In this document: positions 38,001 through 49,690 of the stretch, in pieces
How positions within the stretch are numbered: position 1 is the first letter of the stretch
Layout of the letters: each line of letters opens with the position of its first letter
Assembly (NCBI GenBank): GCA_033182465.1
Contig: CP137319.1
Location: 2,604,001 to 2,668,000 of the forward strand
Source of the DNA: Sanghuangporus weigelae
Lineage: Eukaryota; Basidiomycota; Agaricomycetes; Hymenochaetales; Hymenochaetaceae
DNA length: 64,000 bases
Direction of reading: 5' to 3'
Notes under the pieces: model-generated
The model's database searches: none
Told to the model about the DNA's origin: nothing
Seen by the model: the letters and a program-made list of their open reading frames with translations, nothing else
Made by a program: the position numbers and the translations under genes

Positions 38001-38028
38001 GAAAACACGAGGTGGACTGATTCGTTAA
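29024..38028 (+). CDS. Giant GBP/VLIG-like GTPase with Cys-rich region and C-terminal vWA domain
   Basis: One gene of about 9 kb and some 30 small introns. In order: an acidic low-complexity N-terminus (29024-29480); helical and beta-rich regions of unknown fold (29550-33500) including LIRLLPNDQCLIVAEG and a run that resembles repeated blades; a GTPase domain from about 33550 with P-loop SSMGEQSVGKSFALNHL (joined across an intron near 33550-33610), TTEGVW, DFEG as the G3 motif, and TLVIIIKDVVDSD as the G4-like motif (34030-34120); a helical region; a Cys-rich region (35030-36600) with repeated CxxxC and CxxC groups such as CKAKCTQCHLLC; and a von Willebrand A domain (37110-38028). The vWA MIDAS reads FAIDRSSSMS across an intron at about 37136-37190, followed by FLSDGE near 37610. 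It ends ESLRKTRGGLIR. The architecture is that of large fungal VWA proteins related to interferon-inducible very large GTPases. The cellular role is unknown. Confidence 0.85.
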
Positions 38029-38873
38029 GAAACTGGCCAGTTTGAGGAGCTCATGAATGACGTTGGTCTTATATCAGTACTGTCGATATTTGGTATTTGT
38101 ATGCGCCGTACCCCAATTGTATGTTGTACGTAGTGAGCACACAATTGAATGGATTTGTAATGCAGATATTGCTCCTACGAGCGATTGTGGATCAATACTT
38201 AACACACATCGGATCCAACAAGTTTTGTGGTATGCGGACTTTCTTTTCAAAATCAATCAATCTGTTGTGTAGTCCCTACGTCGTCGCCTACGATCGTCGA
38301 ACAAGAAGAAACATATTCTGAAAGGTCCGACATATTTCCGTCCATCCCTATCGCAGAGGCAAGTAATCATGAACTGCGGTGGTGGAGTCTTCTTATGATA
38401 TATATTGCACTCGATTCAGTATGTGAGGTCCTCGAATCATCTTGCTGATGGTGAAGTTGGTAGGTAAGGCTTTCCGAGACTTTCCTAGGCATTGCACAGT
38501 CGCTGAGGAAGCCACGTGGTGGACTTATACGATGAAGGAGGGAGGTTAGAGGAGAGGGAATCCTTTGCTATTGCTATGAGTGGAACCATGTTATGTAATA
38601 TACGCATATTTTTGATTGCGGCAATTTCCGGAGAAACGTGAGGGAATCTCGACTTCATCAATCACATCACTCACCTGCCTGCGTCTGCCCCGATGCCCTT
38701 GTACCATATCCATTTCTTAAATATTCAACTATCTCGACCTAGGAGACCTATCTGACTTTGTCTGCGTCTGCGACAACCACTTCCAGAAGTACTTTAGGCG
38801 ATCCCCGCGTAGAAGTCCCCATCGCGGCCCAGTAATTAGTCTGGGCTCACATTTGTTGGATCCAGACAGACAA
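38029..38873. other. Intergenic with decayed tail copy
   Basis: Contains the 3' flank of the giant gene, a decayed copy of its last exons (listed separately), and the promoter of the Kre9-domain gene. No other coding region recognised. Confidence 0.5.
38375..38537 (+). pseudogene. Tandem decayed copy of the last exons of the giant vWA gene
   Basis: Reading on the same strand, this stretch repeats 37865-38028: GTGGGGTCTTCTTA, GCACTCGATTCAGTA, CATCTTGCTGA, GAGACCTTCCTGGGCATT and GGTGGACTGAT all recur in order with scattered changes. It includes the final intron. It lies about 350 bp after the true stop and has no upstream vWA sequence, so it is a partial tandem duplication left behind after unequal exchange. 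It is unlikely to be translated. Confidence 0.8.
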
Positions 38874-40082
38874 ATGCCGCTCACCTCTCGAGCCGGTCTC
38901 GCACTTTTCATTCTGCTGCATTTCTCCTCATTTCTTCCTATTGTCCTCGCAAGCGTTTTTGTAAGTCTTGTCTGTCCGCGTGCCAGGAAATACGGCTCAC
39001 GCGTGGCATCTCACAGATAACTCATCCTTACCGAGGCATTTCTTGTAGTGGTGGATCAGAATGTACCGTCACTTGGGCTGATGACGGACGTACGCCTCTA
39101 CTGGCAGACATCGGACCGTCAGACTTTGCACTCTACCAGGGGACAAATGTAGTTACTGCATCGCCAGATATGTAGTACGATCTCTCATTGCTCTGCTTTC
39201 AGACCCTTGTTCAACAGCTCACGGCCGGATTAGATGTTTCACAGACGCGAGTCCTCACATTCGTAGTGCGTATCTCTTCCATCCGTTTCTCACTCTTTTG
39301 CTCTTCTGTATATCTTGACGACCGTTTTCTCTCATCGCACCGCTTCGTACCCAACACTGAGATCATCTCACGTTCCGTCTTTCATTGATTGTTTCTGACT
39401 GGTATTATCAATATCCACAGCCGAACATAGATGCAGGACCAAATGCGAACTCATAGTGAGTTTTCTGATTTCTCTTGTTTTTTGATCCAGGTATCTGATT
39501 CATATTCTCCGGGTTACAAGTTGGATCAAGATGACGTCTCTATCTGCAAAAAATCCGAATGATACGTCTCAGCCATATACTTCCTTCTCTGGATTTTTCA
39601 CGTAAGGTTTCCCAAACGCTGTTCTTGCTCGTCTAAGCACGACTAATTTTGTTAGATTGGACAACATGTCCGGCGTGGAAGAGAGTCCTATCGCTTCTCT
39701 GACTTCCTCGATCCCGTTCTCTGGCTCTTCGACAGCGGCACAGTCAAGTTCTGGCACCAACGGCATTGTGGGAACTACAACGCTCCCCGGAGTTATCCCC
39801 ACTGGTTCCGCGTCCACTTTATCCAGTGCACTTTCAGCCCTCTCGGCGATCAGCTCTGCAGCAAGTGGCAGTTTGAGTCAACTCTTGACGACTTCATTGG
39901 CGAGCAATACGGGCACGGCAACTGGAACGAGTAGCACATCCACGGCATCGGCAGCATCAAGCAATTCGAACGGTAGCAGTAGATGCTTTGGACGTGCTTC
40001 TCGTCTCATAGATGCGAGCAAGCTCAGTGCGGCGCTCGCCCTAGTTCTGGTGACAACGGAACTTAGTTTTGACCGTTTATAG
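38874..40082 (+). CDS. GPI-anchored Ser/Thr-rich protein with Kre9/Knh1 N-terminal domain
   Basis: Signal peptide at residues 1-27 (LALFILLHFSSFLPIVLAS). Then ITHPYRGISCSGGSECTVTWADDG, DIGPSDFALYQG, PNIDAGPNANSYWIKMTS and FSGFFTLDNMSG, split over six exons. This is the pattern of the Ser-Thr-rich GPI-anchored membrane family that shares a domain with yeast Kre9/Knh1. A long Ser/Thr/Ala tail (39690-40000) should be O-glycosylated. The C-terminus KLSAALALVLVTTELSF is a hydrophobic GPI-attachment signal. It belongs in the cell wall or outer membrane face and is probably linked to beta-glucan. The intron at about 39458-39528 must end at TTACAAG to keep the frame. Neighbours give no pathway hint. 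Confidence 0.85.
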
Positions 40083-40808
40083 TCAAGATCTCATGGCAGT
40101 TCTGCATTCTGGACGACTGTTACTTGGGAGTTATTTGTGCTTGCTGTCTCTTGACATTTCTTGGAAGAGAACCGATAGACTCATGGACTACACACCTTTT
40201 CGTCACTTTCGCTTATCACAGTTACAAATTGCTATCTTTATTGCTCTTTTTTTTCTTTTCTTTTTCTTGTACAGTACAGTCTTCATTCGATACCCGAACC
40301 TTACTGTTGTAGGTCTATATTGTTCTGTACATGTCATCTAGCGTGTCTCTTTCGCTTCTGGTTGGTAGAATTCTGGGTGAATAAATACATATTTTGCGAT
40401 GGTAAAACCGGCTATGGCGCCGTTGTTCTGCACCCGAGCATCGGCAGTGATCTATATATTTCGTTCCTCGGCCAAGGGACAAGCGGAAACTCTAAGTTTC
40501 GGAAGAGGAAAGTGATTATTACATAAGAGCAATATTTTACGTCAATATTATACGAAAAGTTCATCAGAAGGTCGAGCAAGCACCTCTCCTTGTTACATAC
40601 ACCACCCATCGCCGCCCGAATGTTACAATAAGGGCATCTCATATCTGTCCCTCGACCACTCGTCCTTCGCTTCCTCATTCATGTCTTGCTCTATCTAGGT
40701 GCACTCTGGGAGCGTCCGGGTAAGCTCAAGGACCTATCGTCCAAAGATATCCGACAATTGACCGTTTCTACTCGCCGCATCGCAGGACAGAGCAAGGAGA
40801 GCGTGATA
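40083..40808. other. Intergenic between Kre9-domain gene and Zn2Cys6 gene
   Basis: 726 bp with a pyrimidine-rich tract at 40235-40270, consistent with a fungal promoter or 3' region. No coding signal recognised. Confidence 0.4.
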
Positions 40809-43800
40809 ATGCATGGGCGAGGAAATACTGGGCATACCAACGAATCGAACTCGTCTGGCTTTCCTAGAGATGACGATGAGAGTGCGAAAAGCGAAGCTGA
40901 TACTGGCAACGATGCAGCGGGAAGTGGCAGGACATTTGATGCTCGCCCTGATACGAGACAGGCTAGCTCAATCTCTATGACGAGCCTTGGTAATAATGCA
41001 CCGACGTATGCAGCTCATGGTTTCCGTTTTGGGCTTGAAGTCACTCATGCCTGATGCTCTAGTATGCGCTCGAGAGTTACGGTCGTATGCGCAGAGGTAC
41101 GTCGTCTTGATATTAATGGTTGACATCTTTCTGAACGGCGCTCGTATTCATTTGCAGTGCAAGAAGCAGAAACTCAAATGTGACAGGCGAATTCCTTGCG
41201 AATCATGCTTGAAGCGGAACACAGTAGCCCGGTGCATTTATACTCCTGCAGCAATCGAAAAAGTGTAAGCATCTTTGGCGAATAAATTTTCATACCACCC
41301 AACTGAGACTGTTTCAATGTGTACAGGGATATGACGTCCATAAATAATCGTCTTCGAGTCGTGGAGGGTAGCCTGAATGCGCTCGGTGTTCCTACTCAAG
41401 GTCATTCGCAATCCTTTGCGGCATTTCCGTCTCTTCCCCAACTGAACGTGCAACACACCGGTGCTCTTCCCTTCTTGAATGCAGGCGCGTCCGGGTTATC
41501 CCCCACGGCAGCTCAAGCTGCTAATTTAACCATCAAATCGTCTCCTCGCAAAGACGGAGAACCATCCGGAACAGCTGATGGTTCTGGACTGAACGCTCCT
41601 CCTCCTCGGATACTCGCACTAGCAAACAATTTAAGATGCGCGAGCGCTGTAGCTCCACTGGACGGTACGACGGCCTTGTGGATGCGGGAAATCACAGGTG
41701 AAACTGGGCAGGTATCTTCTGATGGCGCATCTATGAACAGGAGTTTGCGAGATCTGGAACCGCGTCCTCGCTCTGCATCGGCAATAATGGGTTACAACAA
41801 ATCATTGAAAGTGGATCTACGACCGATTGACCGCGAATGTCTGGGCAGTAATCCTGCGTTTGGGTGCGGAACGGGGCAGGGTTTAGATGCACATCAGCTG
41901 CTTTCGCTGCACGCCGGCCTCGGTATATCGTCGTCTCCTGCTGAATCTGCAGGCCGATCGCCGGAGGCAGAAGCGGAGTATCGATCACATAGGACCCCGC
42001 ATGCAGTGGATTCTTTGGCCTCCATCTATACTCCTCTCGCAAATCAACTTTTGGCTCAATTCCCATCTCGATGTTGGAGGCGCGAAATGCTTCTTCGTCT
42101 CGGAACGGCATTCATGGTGGAAGGCATTAGTTGTGTACCGTTTGGCGCTTTTTGCGAGAGCATCGAAACAATGCTTTCGTCCGCCTTATCACTACATGAA
42201 GCGAGTTCAGAGGGTTCTGTCCATCCGCCAATACCCGCTTTCAGTGCCATTGCCGAGGCTGCAGCAGGGCTAGCTGTGGGAGCCTTGATTTGGGCGTCCG
42301 AGCCATCTGTTGCTGAGACAACCCATGATGAGGCATTAAGACGAATAATATGTCGAACAATTGATCCTTTTCTGAGTGCCGCAGCTGCTCACTCGTCGAG
42401 AGCACCGCTTGGTGGGGCATCTCCGAGTCGATCTACCGCACAAGACAATGCAGACCTTCGACATGATGAGGGCGAACTCGAACGGCCAAATGCGGAGGAA
42501 GCTTTCGCGTTGTATCGACTTGCTCAACTGGCGCTTTCCATCCATACTGCTCGACATGGTCATGCTGCGCTAGACATATCTCTGATTCATGCTCGTATCC
42601 TCAGTGCACATTACCTATTTGTAGCCCAGTCAACAAGTGCTGAACTTTCCGACGCCCTTCTGCCATCAGAATTTCCGGCTCTCGTAGGCGCGCTCGTCTG
42701 GGAAGCTCGCGGTATGGGCTTAGGTATAGACCCGGACGAGTTTGATCAACTGGGTGAAGCAGTGCATGACGCCGTTGCGGACGGTGGGAACGACTCGAGT
42801 AGTCCCGTTAAACGTGAAGACGGAGGAGAGATTTTGAGAGAGCCACTGCGGGGGAAGAGAATGAGCCTCTTTGTGAAGGAGGTGCGAAGAAGGATGTGGT
42901 GGTGGATAATTTGGCTTGATTTGTAAGTCTTAACCTGAAGTTGTAGGGCGCAAAGAACGCATATTCATCATTTACTCGTATGTGTAGCTTAGTCTCTGAT
43001 GCATACGGATACAACGCCGCCATTCTTCCTGGAGAGTACAGTACACGCTTGCCAGCCAATGTTGATGACACGTGCTTTCGTCCTAGCTCTGTAGTTTTAC
43101 CTCCACCGGACGACAATTGTTTCGAAAAGAACATCGCCTTTCTTATCACTAAGCTTCGGTTCGTGTTTTTATTTACGTCTATCGTATCGTGTTTTTTTGA
43201 CTGTGCCTTCTGTCATCTTATTGTTTATTTCCCCGCGAGGGCCTTCAGTTTACTGGAGATAGCCAAGCAGGTGCCAGTCAGAGCTTTTCGAAGTGGGGTA
43301 GTTCCTAAGAGTGCGGAAGATATTGACAACGCCACGATTGCTACTTCCCAGAAGCTAGCCGACGATACAATGCAGTGGCTGGACGAGCTTCCTGAGCACT
43401 TCAAGCTTGACGCCAGTGATAGCGATTCACCTCCAGTTACGTTTTCGCAATCACCAATGACGTCCCTTCGTCCGCAATCCCACGTAGAAGAAGAGCACAA
43501 GGCTGGCAAGGCAATGCTTATTGCTCAGCAATGTGATATGGCTTTTCACGGGTATCATACCTTGATACGACTTTTCACGCCAAGGTCACCATCATCGACT
43601 CTCCCTACTATCCGCTCGCGTGACAGCTTCTTATGGCCCGGCGATAAAACCATGTCTGCAGACCGCCAGCTCGCTGGTCTGAAGGTTATTCAGCCTGCAC
43701 TCGCTCTTGTACATGCTGCAGAAGTACAAATGACGAGCGCTCCAGACTTGTCGCGTGCAATTTACCACATGTATTTGTTCCCGCGAAGGCTCTTTGATGC

Positions 43801-45133
43801 AGCTGTTGTATTGGCATATACCGCGATCCAGCATCCCCTCTATACGGCACCGATTGTGATTGAAGCTGTCCGTACTGCGCGAGATATTCTTTCGAGGATT
43901 TTGCAGGGCAGCGCTGCCAGGGGCGATGCAAGTGAGAACCGAGAAACGGAAGCAGAATGGGTCTTAGAATTTCTTCTCAAGCGAGCTGAGAAAGCGAAGA
44001 CGCAGACCACACCGACAATGGCTGGCGTGAAGCGTAAACACGAGGAAATCGAAACGGAGATTGATCAGCTTGGTAGCCCGTTTCGCTTTCCCTTCATGGG
44101 CACTGGGATCGTTAACGTCTATGAAGCACCGGCCACGATTTCTGTGCCGCGCAGAGGCCATATAGATCGGTCTTTTGATCGAGACGAGGTGGTCCTTGAT
44201 AGATCACAACCTTGCGCCACACCGTCAACCCGCGCGAGTTCGGGTTCTCGAAAGGATGACTCTCGTTCTCGAATACCAACAAACATCGTCTCGGAGCACC
44301 GAGAAAGAAGTGTCCCCGCCGTTTCTATTCGTCAACGTGTCAGAGATAGTCGTACTAAAGTCGACGTCCCCCGAGTGGGATTGAACCATGTGGAGTCTGG
44401 CTTTCGCTCTCCGTCGTCCCTTATGTTGCCTCCTCAGTCTGTGTCGCAGCAGGCTCAGATGACTATCTCCTCGGGTCCTTCTGTCTCACCGTCACCCTCG
44501 GGTTTTGCCAGCGAAGTGATGTCTGCCAGTCCTATCTCCCCGGCAGCCCATTACGATCTGGTCCAGGGACCAAGAGCGCCAACCAGCGGAATGAACAATG
44601 GCTTATTTGCAGCCAATGTCGTACCTACTGGATCCATGCCTTTCCAAGGGCCCCAGGCATTATCCGCTACTCATCAGTATCCCTCTCCTGCTATTCCGGG
44701 CCCGGCTTTTGGTGCTCCTTTGCACCTGCAGCACCGACATAATCGTGAGCTTCCAATGCCTGCAGTCTCTCCAATTAGCAGTACGTATCGATTTCCATGG
44801 TCGCATTCCACGAGAACCCTGGCTAAGTCTTTTATTCTAGCTCCGGAAGGTGGCATTCAATACAATGTGCACTCAGCCCATCCGAGCCCTACTTCGCAAA
44901 GGGTACAGGAGAGTGAAAGAATCGGTGGTGCTCGATCGTGGACTCCTTCAAACTACGGTGATCAAGGACAGAGCAACCTGGATCACCCTCATGCAGCTGA
45001 AACGTTTCCACCAGGTCAGCATGCTCAACAAAGTCAGTCCGGTGCATGGACCGGAGGTGAAAACATGCTCTCCGGTGATCTCCCTCAGCCTTGGAATATG
45101 GCTTTGTTCACCAACTGGCATCATGATTCCTAA
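40809..45133 (+). CDS. Zn2Cys6 fungal-type transcription factor
   Basis: Nuclear regulator with a binuclear zinc cluster. Exons are 40809-41005, 41063-41096, 41158-41264, 41327-42922, 42988-43158 and 43240-45133; phases agree. The cluster VCAECKKQKLKCDRR then IPCESCLKRNTVARC has all six Cys with C-x2-C-x6-C-x5-C-x2-C-x8-C spacing. It is split by intron 2 between CAE and CKK. A helical dimer region (NNRLRVVEGSLNALG) follows. The fungal-specific central domain ends with the typical KEVRRRMWWWIIWLD at 42870-42925. The C-terminal third is rich in Ser, Pro and Gln, as in activation regions. A GTACGT...TTCTAG stretch at 44781-44840 is in frame whether or not it is spliced, giving about 1312 or 1332 residues. 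The start ATG at 40809 is the first in a disordered acidic N-terminus; a shorter start at 41064 is possible. Target genes unknown. Confidence 0.88.
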
Positions 45134-45959
45134 TGATAACTCTTTTCAACATTATGTTTTCTCACGTCATCTTCATCGTCATGTAAGTTATCGACAATCC
45201 ATTTCTTGCTTATCGTACCAAACCCCGCTACCTGCTGTATTCTAGAGAACTCTTTCACTCGTTTTCGTCATCGTGTCCCACGGCATAATCCCCCGAACAC
45301 AATCCCCATTTTCTTCCTTTATACCCGTTTGGACACTGTTCCTTGGATTCGCTCTTCTGCCTGGTTTGTTCTCTTTGAAAATGTGTTATCCCTTTTAGCT
45401 AGTCATGCGAAGCATCTTCTGCATTGAATTGTGCTTGCATGAAGCGAGTGGCGTCATAAAACGACGGTGGATGCTATTTATAATGCTGGTTAGAATTGCA
45501 CCCTAGGAATAAATATCTCGGCGAAGCTCAGCAGAATATGCATCTGAGTTGCATTTCTCGCAGTTACTTGTGATGTGTTTAAGTATCTGTTTCAGCTAGA
45601 TGATAACTCTGCCGGGGACATGGAGGTGGCGGCCGATCACTGATCAGCGTAGATAGATGCGCTAATCAAGGACGTTAGACTATCATTGCCGCAGGACAGC
45701 GTAAGCGGTCTAGGCATTCATTCATTGTCCCCGAACACCTTTTTCTTGACCTCCTCACTGTCACTAAGGTCGAGTATTTCCAATTCGTCGCATTCCTCGC
45801 TCTCACTCCTGTATTTACCTAACGACACCTTCCCCACTCTCACGCGGTGGAATGGCCCTAAGTCTCTCCTGTTCTAGGGTTCTCCTGTTGGACCTGTTCG
45901 CTCTGAAGATACACAAACGCTGGAGTGCGACACGAGAAACGTTGCAATGAATTCCAGAC
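45134..45959. other. Intergenic, 3' of the Zn2Cys6 gene
   Basis: No coding region recognised. Compositionally ordinary; a pyrimidine-rich stretch lies at 45720-45860. Confidence 0.4.
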
Positions 45960-47100
45960 TAGATATTGGACACTTGTTGACCGTATTTCATCGACTGTTC
46001 AACCGCATGATGGCGTGAACCTTCTCAACCAACTAGGTGATGAACTGCAGGGCTTCATACAGCTCTTTGAACAGGTAAATGAACGAATTTTTGTACGCGT
46101 GCTGCTTGCCCCCTGATAGCATTCTTCCATTTTTCCAAATGAGGAACGCGAGACGCTGTGCCAGAACCTGTGGACTGACATTCAGCTGCAGTGTGAGGAG
46201 CACTCCCATCACAGATATCGGCTGGTCGTCGAATACGTACATACGGGAGGAAAGGGCCTTTTGTCAGGATCGACCCAGAATTCCTTAGAGTCGCGCACGA
46301 GATCATTTACACTCAGAGGATTGTTGCATTTCTTGGAGTCGGCAGAACCGTCGTACGGACACATCTGTTCGAACTTGGACTAGCCGAACCCGAACCTCAG
46401 GAATATCCACTCACGGAGAATTCCTCGGGTACTCTTTCTTACACCCGAACGCGTGTCCGATGTCAACGATGAAGAGCTGGATGTGCTGGTTCAGTGTCCT
46501 GGAATGGCATTAGCATCAGGTGTTGCCGTGCTGCGCGGAACTTTTTCTTCCATGAAAAATATCATCTCAGAGCGGCGTCTTCGGCAATCCCTGCGGAGAC
46601 TTCAACCTGGACGACTGTTCGCTTGTGCTCCCGTGACACGTTGGTCTTATACTGTGCCCGGACCGAATGCTTTATGGTACCATGATGGCCAACATGGTGA
46701 GTCCTCGGCCAAATGTCACTCCTCTAATGCTGATGAGACGTTCGAAAGGTTTTATTCGATGGCACATAGCAATACACGGTTTCATGGATGGAAATTTAAG
46801 ACTTATCACTGGTCTTCAGTCATCCGACAATAACAGAGGAGAGACTGTACTGAAATGTTTTTTGAAGCAGCTCGTCGTCTTCATATGGACCCGATGTGGC
46901 TTCCAGGAGATCATGGTGCAGGAAATATCCCCCACATACACAGACGCTTCGATGTGGGAATTTCGGTCTCATCAATTAAGCAGACTGCTCCCCCGCGGCA
47001 TCTTCGTAGCGCGGAATAGCGTATACGTCAAGGTCGCGCTTCCTACCTCGATTAACGCTACACATTGTCAGTCCGTTTGAGTTGCGAGGAAGTATGCGGT
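45960..47100 (+). pseudogene. Decayed integrase-fold (rve/DDE) transposase of the Agaricomycete type
   Basis: Fragments in different frames recall a single-gene integrase-core protein that is common in Agaricomycetes: an N-terminal helical part (LLNQLGDELQGFIQLFEQ), a helix-turn-helix-like part (RIDPEFLRVAHEIIYTQR, GVGRTVVRTHLFELGL), and the core start VPGPNALWYHDGQHG followed by GLQSSDNNRGETVLK. The final part of the core is poorly recognisable. Several interruptions mean it is not active as it stands. No terminal repeats were found, so the type of element is uncertain; an IS3EU-like DNA transposon is one option. Confidence 0.6.
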
Positions 47101-47106
47101 CAGAAC

Positions 47107-47787
47107 TTACATTACCCTCCTCCTAGGCTCCCCTCCTTTCGAAGTGGTCACTACCCTAGGCCACAATTCCGATAACCACTCGGTTTTCTTCAGATGCGCA
47201 TCGGTCGGAAGTAAGCTTACATCGTTGGGTCGAGCCCTATGCGTCGAAAATCTCCACATGACATCTTGTCCGTCACCGTTATTGTCATCCGATCCGAACT
47301 CTGAAGAGACGCTGGACGACCGGAATACGGAAGCATTCCTTGAAGCCTCAGCAGCATCGCTTGGTGGTGGCAACGGTCGTGGCACAACATTCGTTGTGAA
47401 CTCCACCCACGGAAAGCGTTCATTGAATTGTATCATCCATGCTAAAGGTTCGTCCGATAATGTGGTGCCTCGGGCGTATGCCACATCTAAAGCGCGGATT
47501 CGTCATCGTCATTACGTGTTGTATGACATGTAGCTGACCTGTATGCTCTCCGTCGAATTGAACCTCCCTCACGTTTGTCGAATCTGCCGAATCTTCACTG
47601 CATAACGCGGGAATGTAGTCGACCCGTCGTTCGTCGGCAGCAACCGTGTGACGTACGTACTCGACTGACGGGTTGTAGATCTCGTAAGGGAATGGCTTTT
47701 TGGGCCAAAACGACACATTCCCCACGCAGTCCCTGCGGAGCCAGTTAGCTTTACGCACTTCTCTTCGATGACCGCAGCACCAACCAT
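47107..47787 (-). other. Unrecognised minus-strand coding candidate
   Basis: Two long frames on the minus strand look coding by composition and might be two exons: one contains PYEIYNPSVEYVRHTVAADE, the other LAWMIQFNERFPWVEFTTNV and a Ser/Asp-rich tract SEFGSDDNNGDGQD. I could not fit an intron that joins them in phase. No domain recognised. It may be part of the same decayed element as the upstream integrase scraps or an unrelated small gene. Confidence 0.3.
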
Positions 47788-48654
47788 AATCCGAGAAACG
47801 CTACTTTAACATCAAAGCTATGGAATTCCTTCTGAAGGGAATTCAAATCCAGTTCTAAGGCATTAAGTATAGGACGCCTACCGCTCTTACACACTCTTCG
47901 ATTATCTCTGGGTCACTTGATCTATACTGAAGATATGCCGTCCTCATCGCAATGGTCGTGTGAAGCAATCCCAGCTGGCCAGAAACAGTTCCAGTAAAGT
48001 ACATCTTCAACTGCAGTGAACGCGACTACCTTATGCAACATGCCCGCCAGAATGCGAGCGTAACGCGCGCCTTCTCCTGCCCCAAGCAGACAGATGGCGA
48101 TGTCACTGATTTCATCTTTGTGCCTTTTGTCTATTCATAGATTACTCAACAATCAGAGTACAGGATAGGATACGCACATTCAGATCGCAGGTGCAAATAT
48201 CCATCGAGCACTTTCCACATCGATTCATCGACTCTCCCCCCTCCGGATCGCCGCCAATCTAACAATCTCTTCTCCAGACGCTTAGAGAAGGAAGTCGAAG
48301 TCTGCAAGTGGTACGTAATTCAATTCATCGTAAAGTATGGAGGTATGCCTAAAACACACCGCTTTGTGTACAGTCACAAGTGGTTGGTTCTTCTTGATCA
48401 GCTTGATGAATCTCCATGCATTCGATCTGTTTACTAGTGGATCCTTTGGATTTCTGCGAAAGTGTGAGCCAAACGATCTGTCTCGCGGCAGTGAGACATA
48501 CGCCGGACAGACGGAATCAAACCAGACAATCGCTACTCGACGTCGACGATTGGGCGGTAGAAGTGAGTCTGACATGTCTGAAAGAGAAAATGCGACGCGA
48601 CGATTGTGAGAGGAAGGAGGCAACGACAAGCGCCACTGAGTAATGCGGTTCAGT
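47788..48654. other. No gene recognised
   Basis: One minus-strand frame (48282-48719) is open for 145 codons, but it runs into the repeat block at 48655, has no domain and is probably chance. Otherwise nothing is supported. Confidence 0.4.
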
Positions 48655-49144
48655 GATTGAAATATGAATTTCGGGTTGCAGTAGTGAGCGGGCTGTTTAT
48701 ATAGACTACCAGATGACAAAATAAGAACAAAACGAGTGATCTATGACTGTAAGTCAAATCGAGGAAAAGAGAGAAGTGAAACATAAGGAAAACACAGCAA
48801 GGAGTGTGAAACCAACATGATGAGGGTTGAAGGTACTGCAAGGAACTATGAAACAAGATGAAAACTGTCCATGAAAGGTCCTCTGAGAGGTGCACTTGAG
48901 TCAATGGGCAAGGTGGATGGCATACTCAAGCAGATGTGGCCAGCCGGCAAGTGCCAACTGGTGTATGATTGATAGGGTGGGTGGACGATCGGACTAGGTC
49001 TGTAGGTGCGATCCTAGCAGGCTAGGGCATTCAATCCTATAGGGAGCGAGTGAGAACAAATTGGGGTAACCAAACAAGGAAGGGTGATCTGGAGGACTCC
49101 TCTGAGATAGACCGAGACTCCGGCCTACTCTGCAGGAACAGCAG
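48655..49144. repeat. Fragment of the D repeat interior, blocks in changed order
   Basis: 48655-48957 resembles about 55935-56350, with a run of GTGAAAC-type words and TGAAAACTGTCCA. 48962-49144 resembles about 55306-55480, including GATAGGGTGGGTGGAC and CTATAGGGAGCGAG. The two blocks stand in the opposite order to the D copy, so this is a rearranged or permuted relic. It stops where element A3 begins at 49145. Confidence 0.65.
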
Positions 49145-49690
49145 TGAAGAGTAAGACTAAAGCTTGGGAGCGTACGAAGTCATTACGACCAGTTCCGTGG
49201 TATTCCGACTGGTTTCACCTGGTTTCGACCGGTTTCGCTGAAGCAAGTGGACTTAGCAAGAATGCCATAGTCTAAATGACACGTGCACCGTTCCTTGATC
49301 GGCCATCACTTTGGACAAGGCAGAAGAATCACAGGGGTGAGTGTACATGCATCGATCACAAGTCTTCGGATCTTGGATCTGCACTCCAGACAAAGAGATT
49401 CAACCCTGCAACATCATCCACAGTCCCTCTCCCTTTCAAAACATCACAGACTTACCTTGTCAGGCTAGCCAAGGTCTTTCCTCATCGTCTCCCTGAGTTC
49501 CGATTCGTTCTGCTCAAAAACACCCAGTTCCAAAGGTTTCGCTTATGTTCGCGCCTTTCTATATGCATTGTAGTGCACCGCACTTGCCTGTACTGGTACA
49601 TCGGTACAGGCCCCTCAGTACTCTGTACAGTATACCATTGTGTGGTGACCGCTACACCTCCGCCGCTCCTTATGACTATCCGATCGCCGC

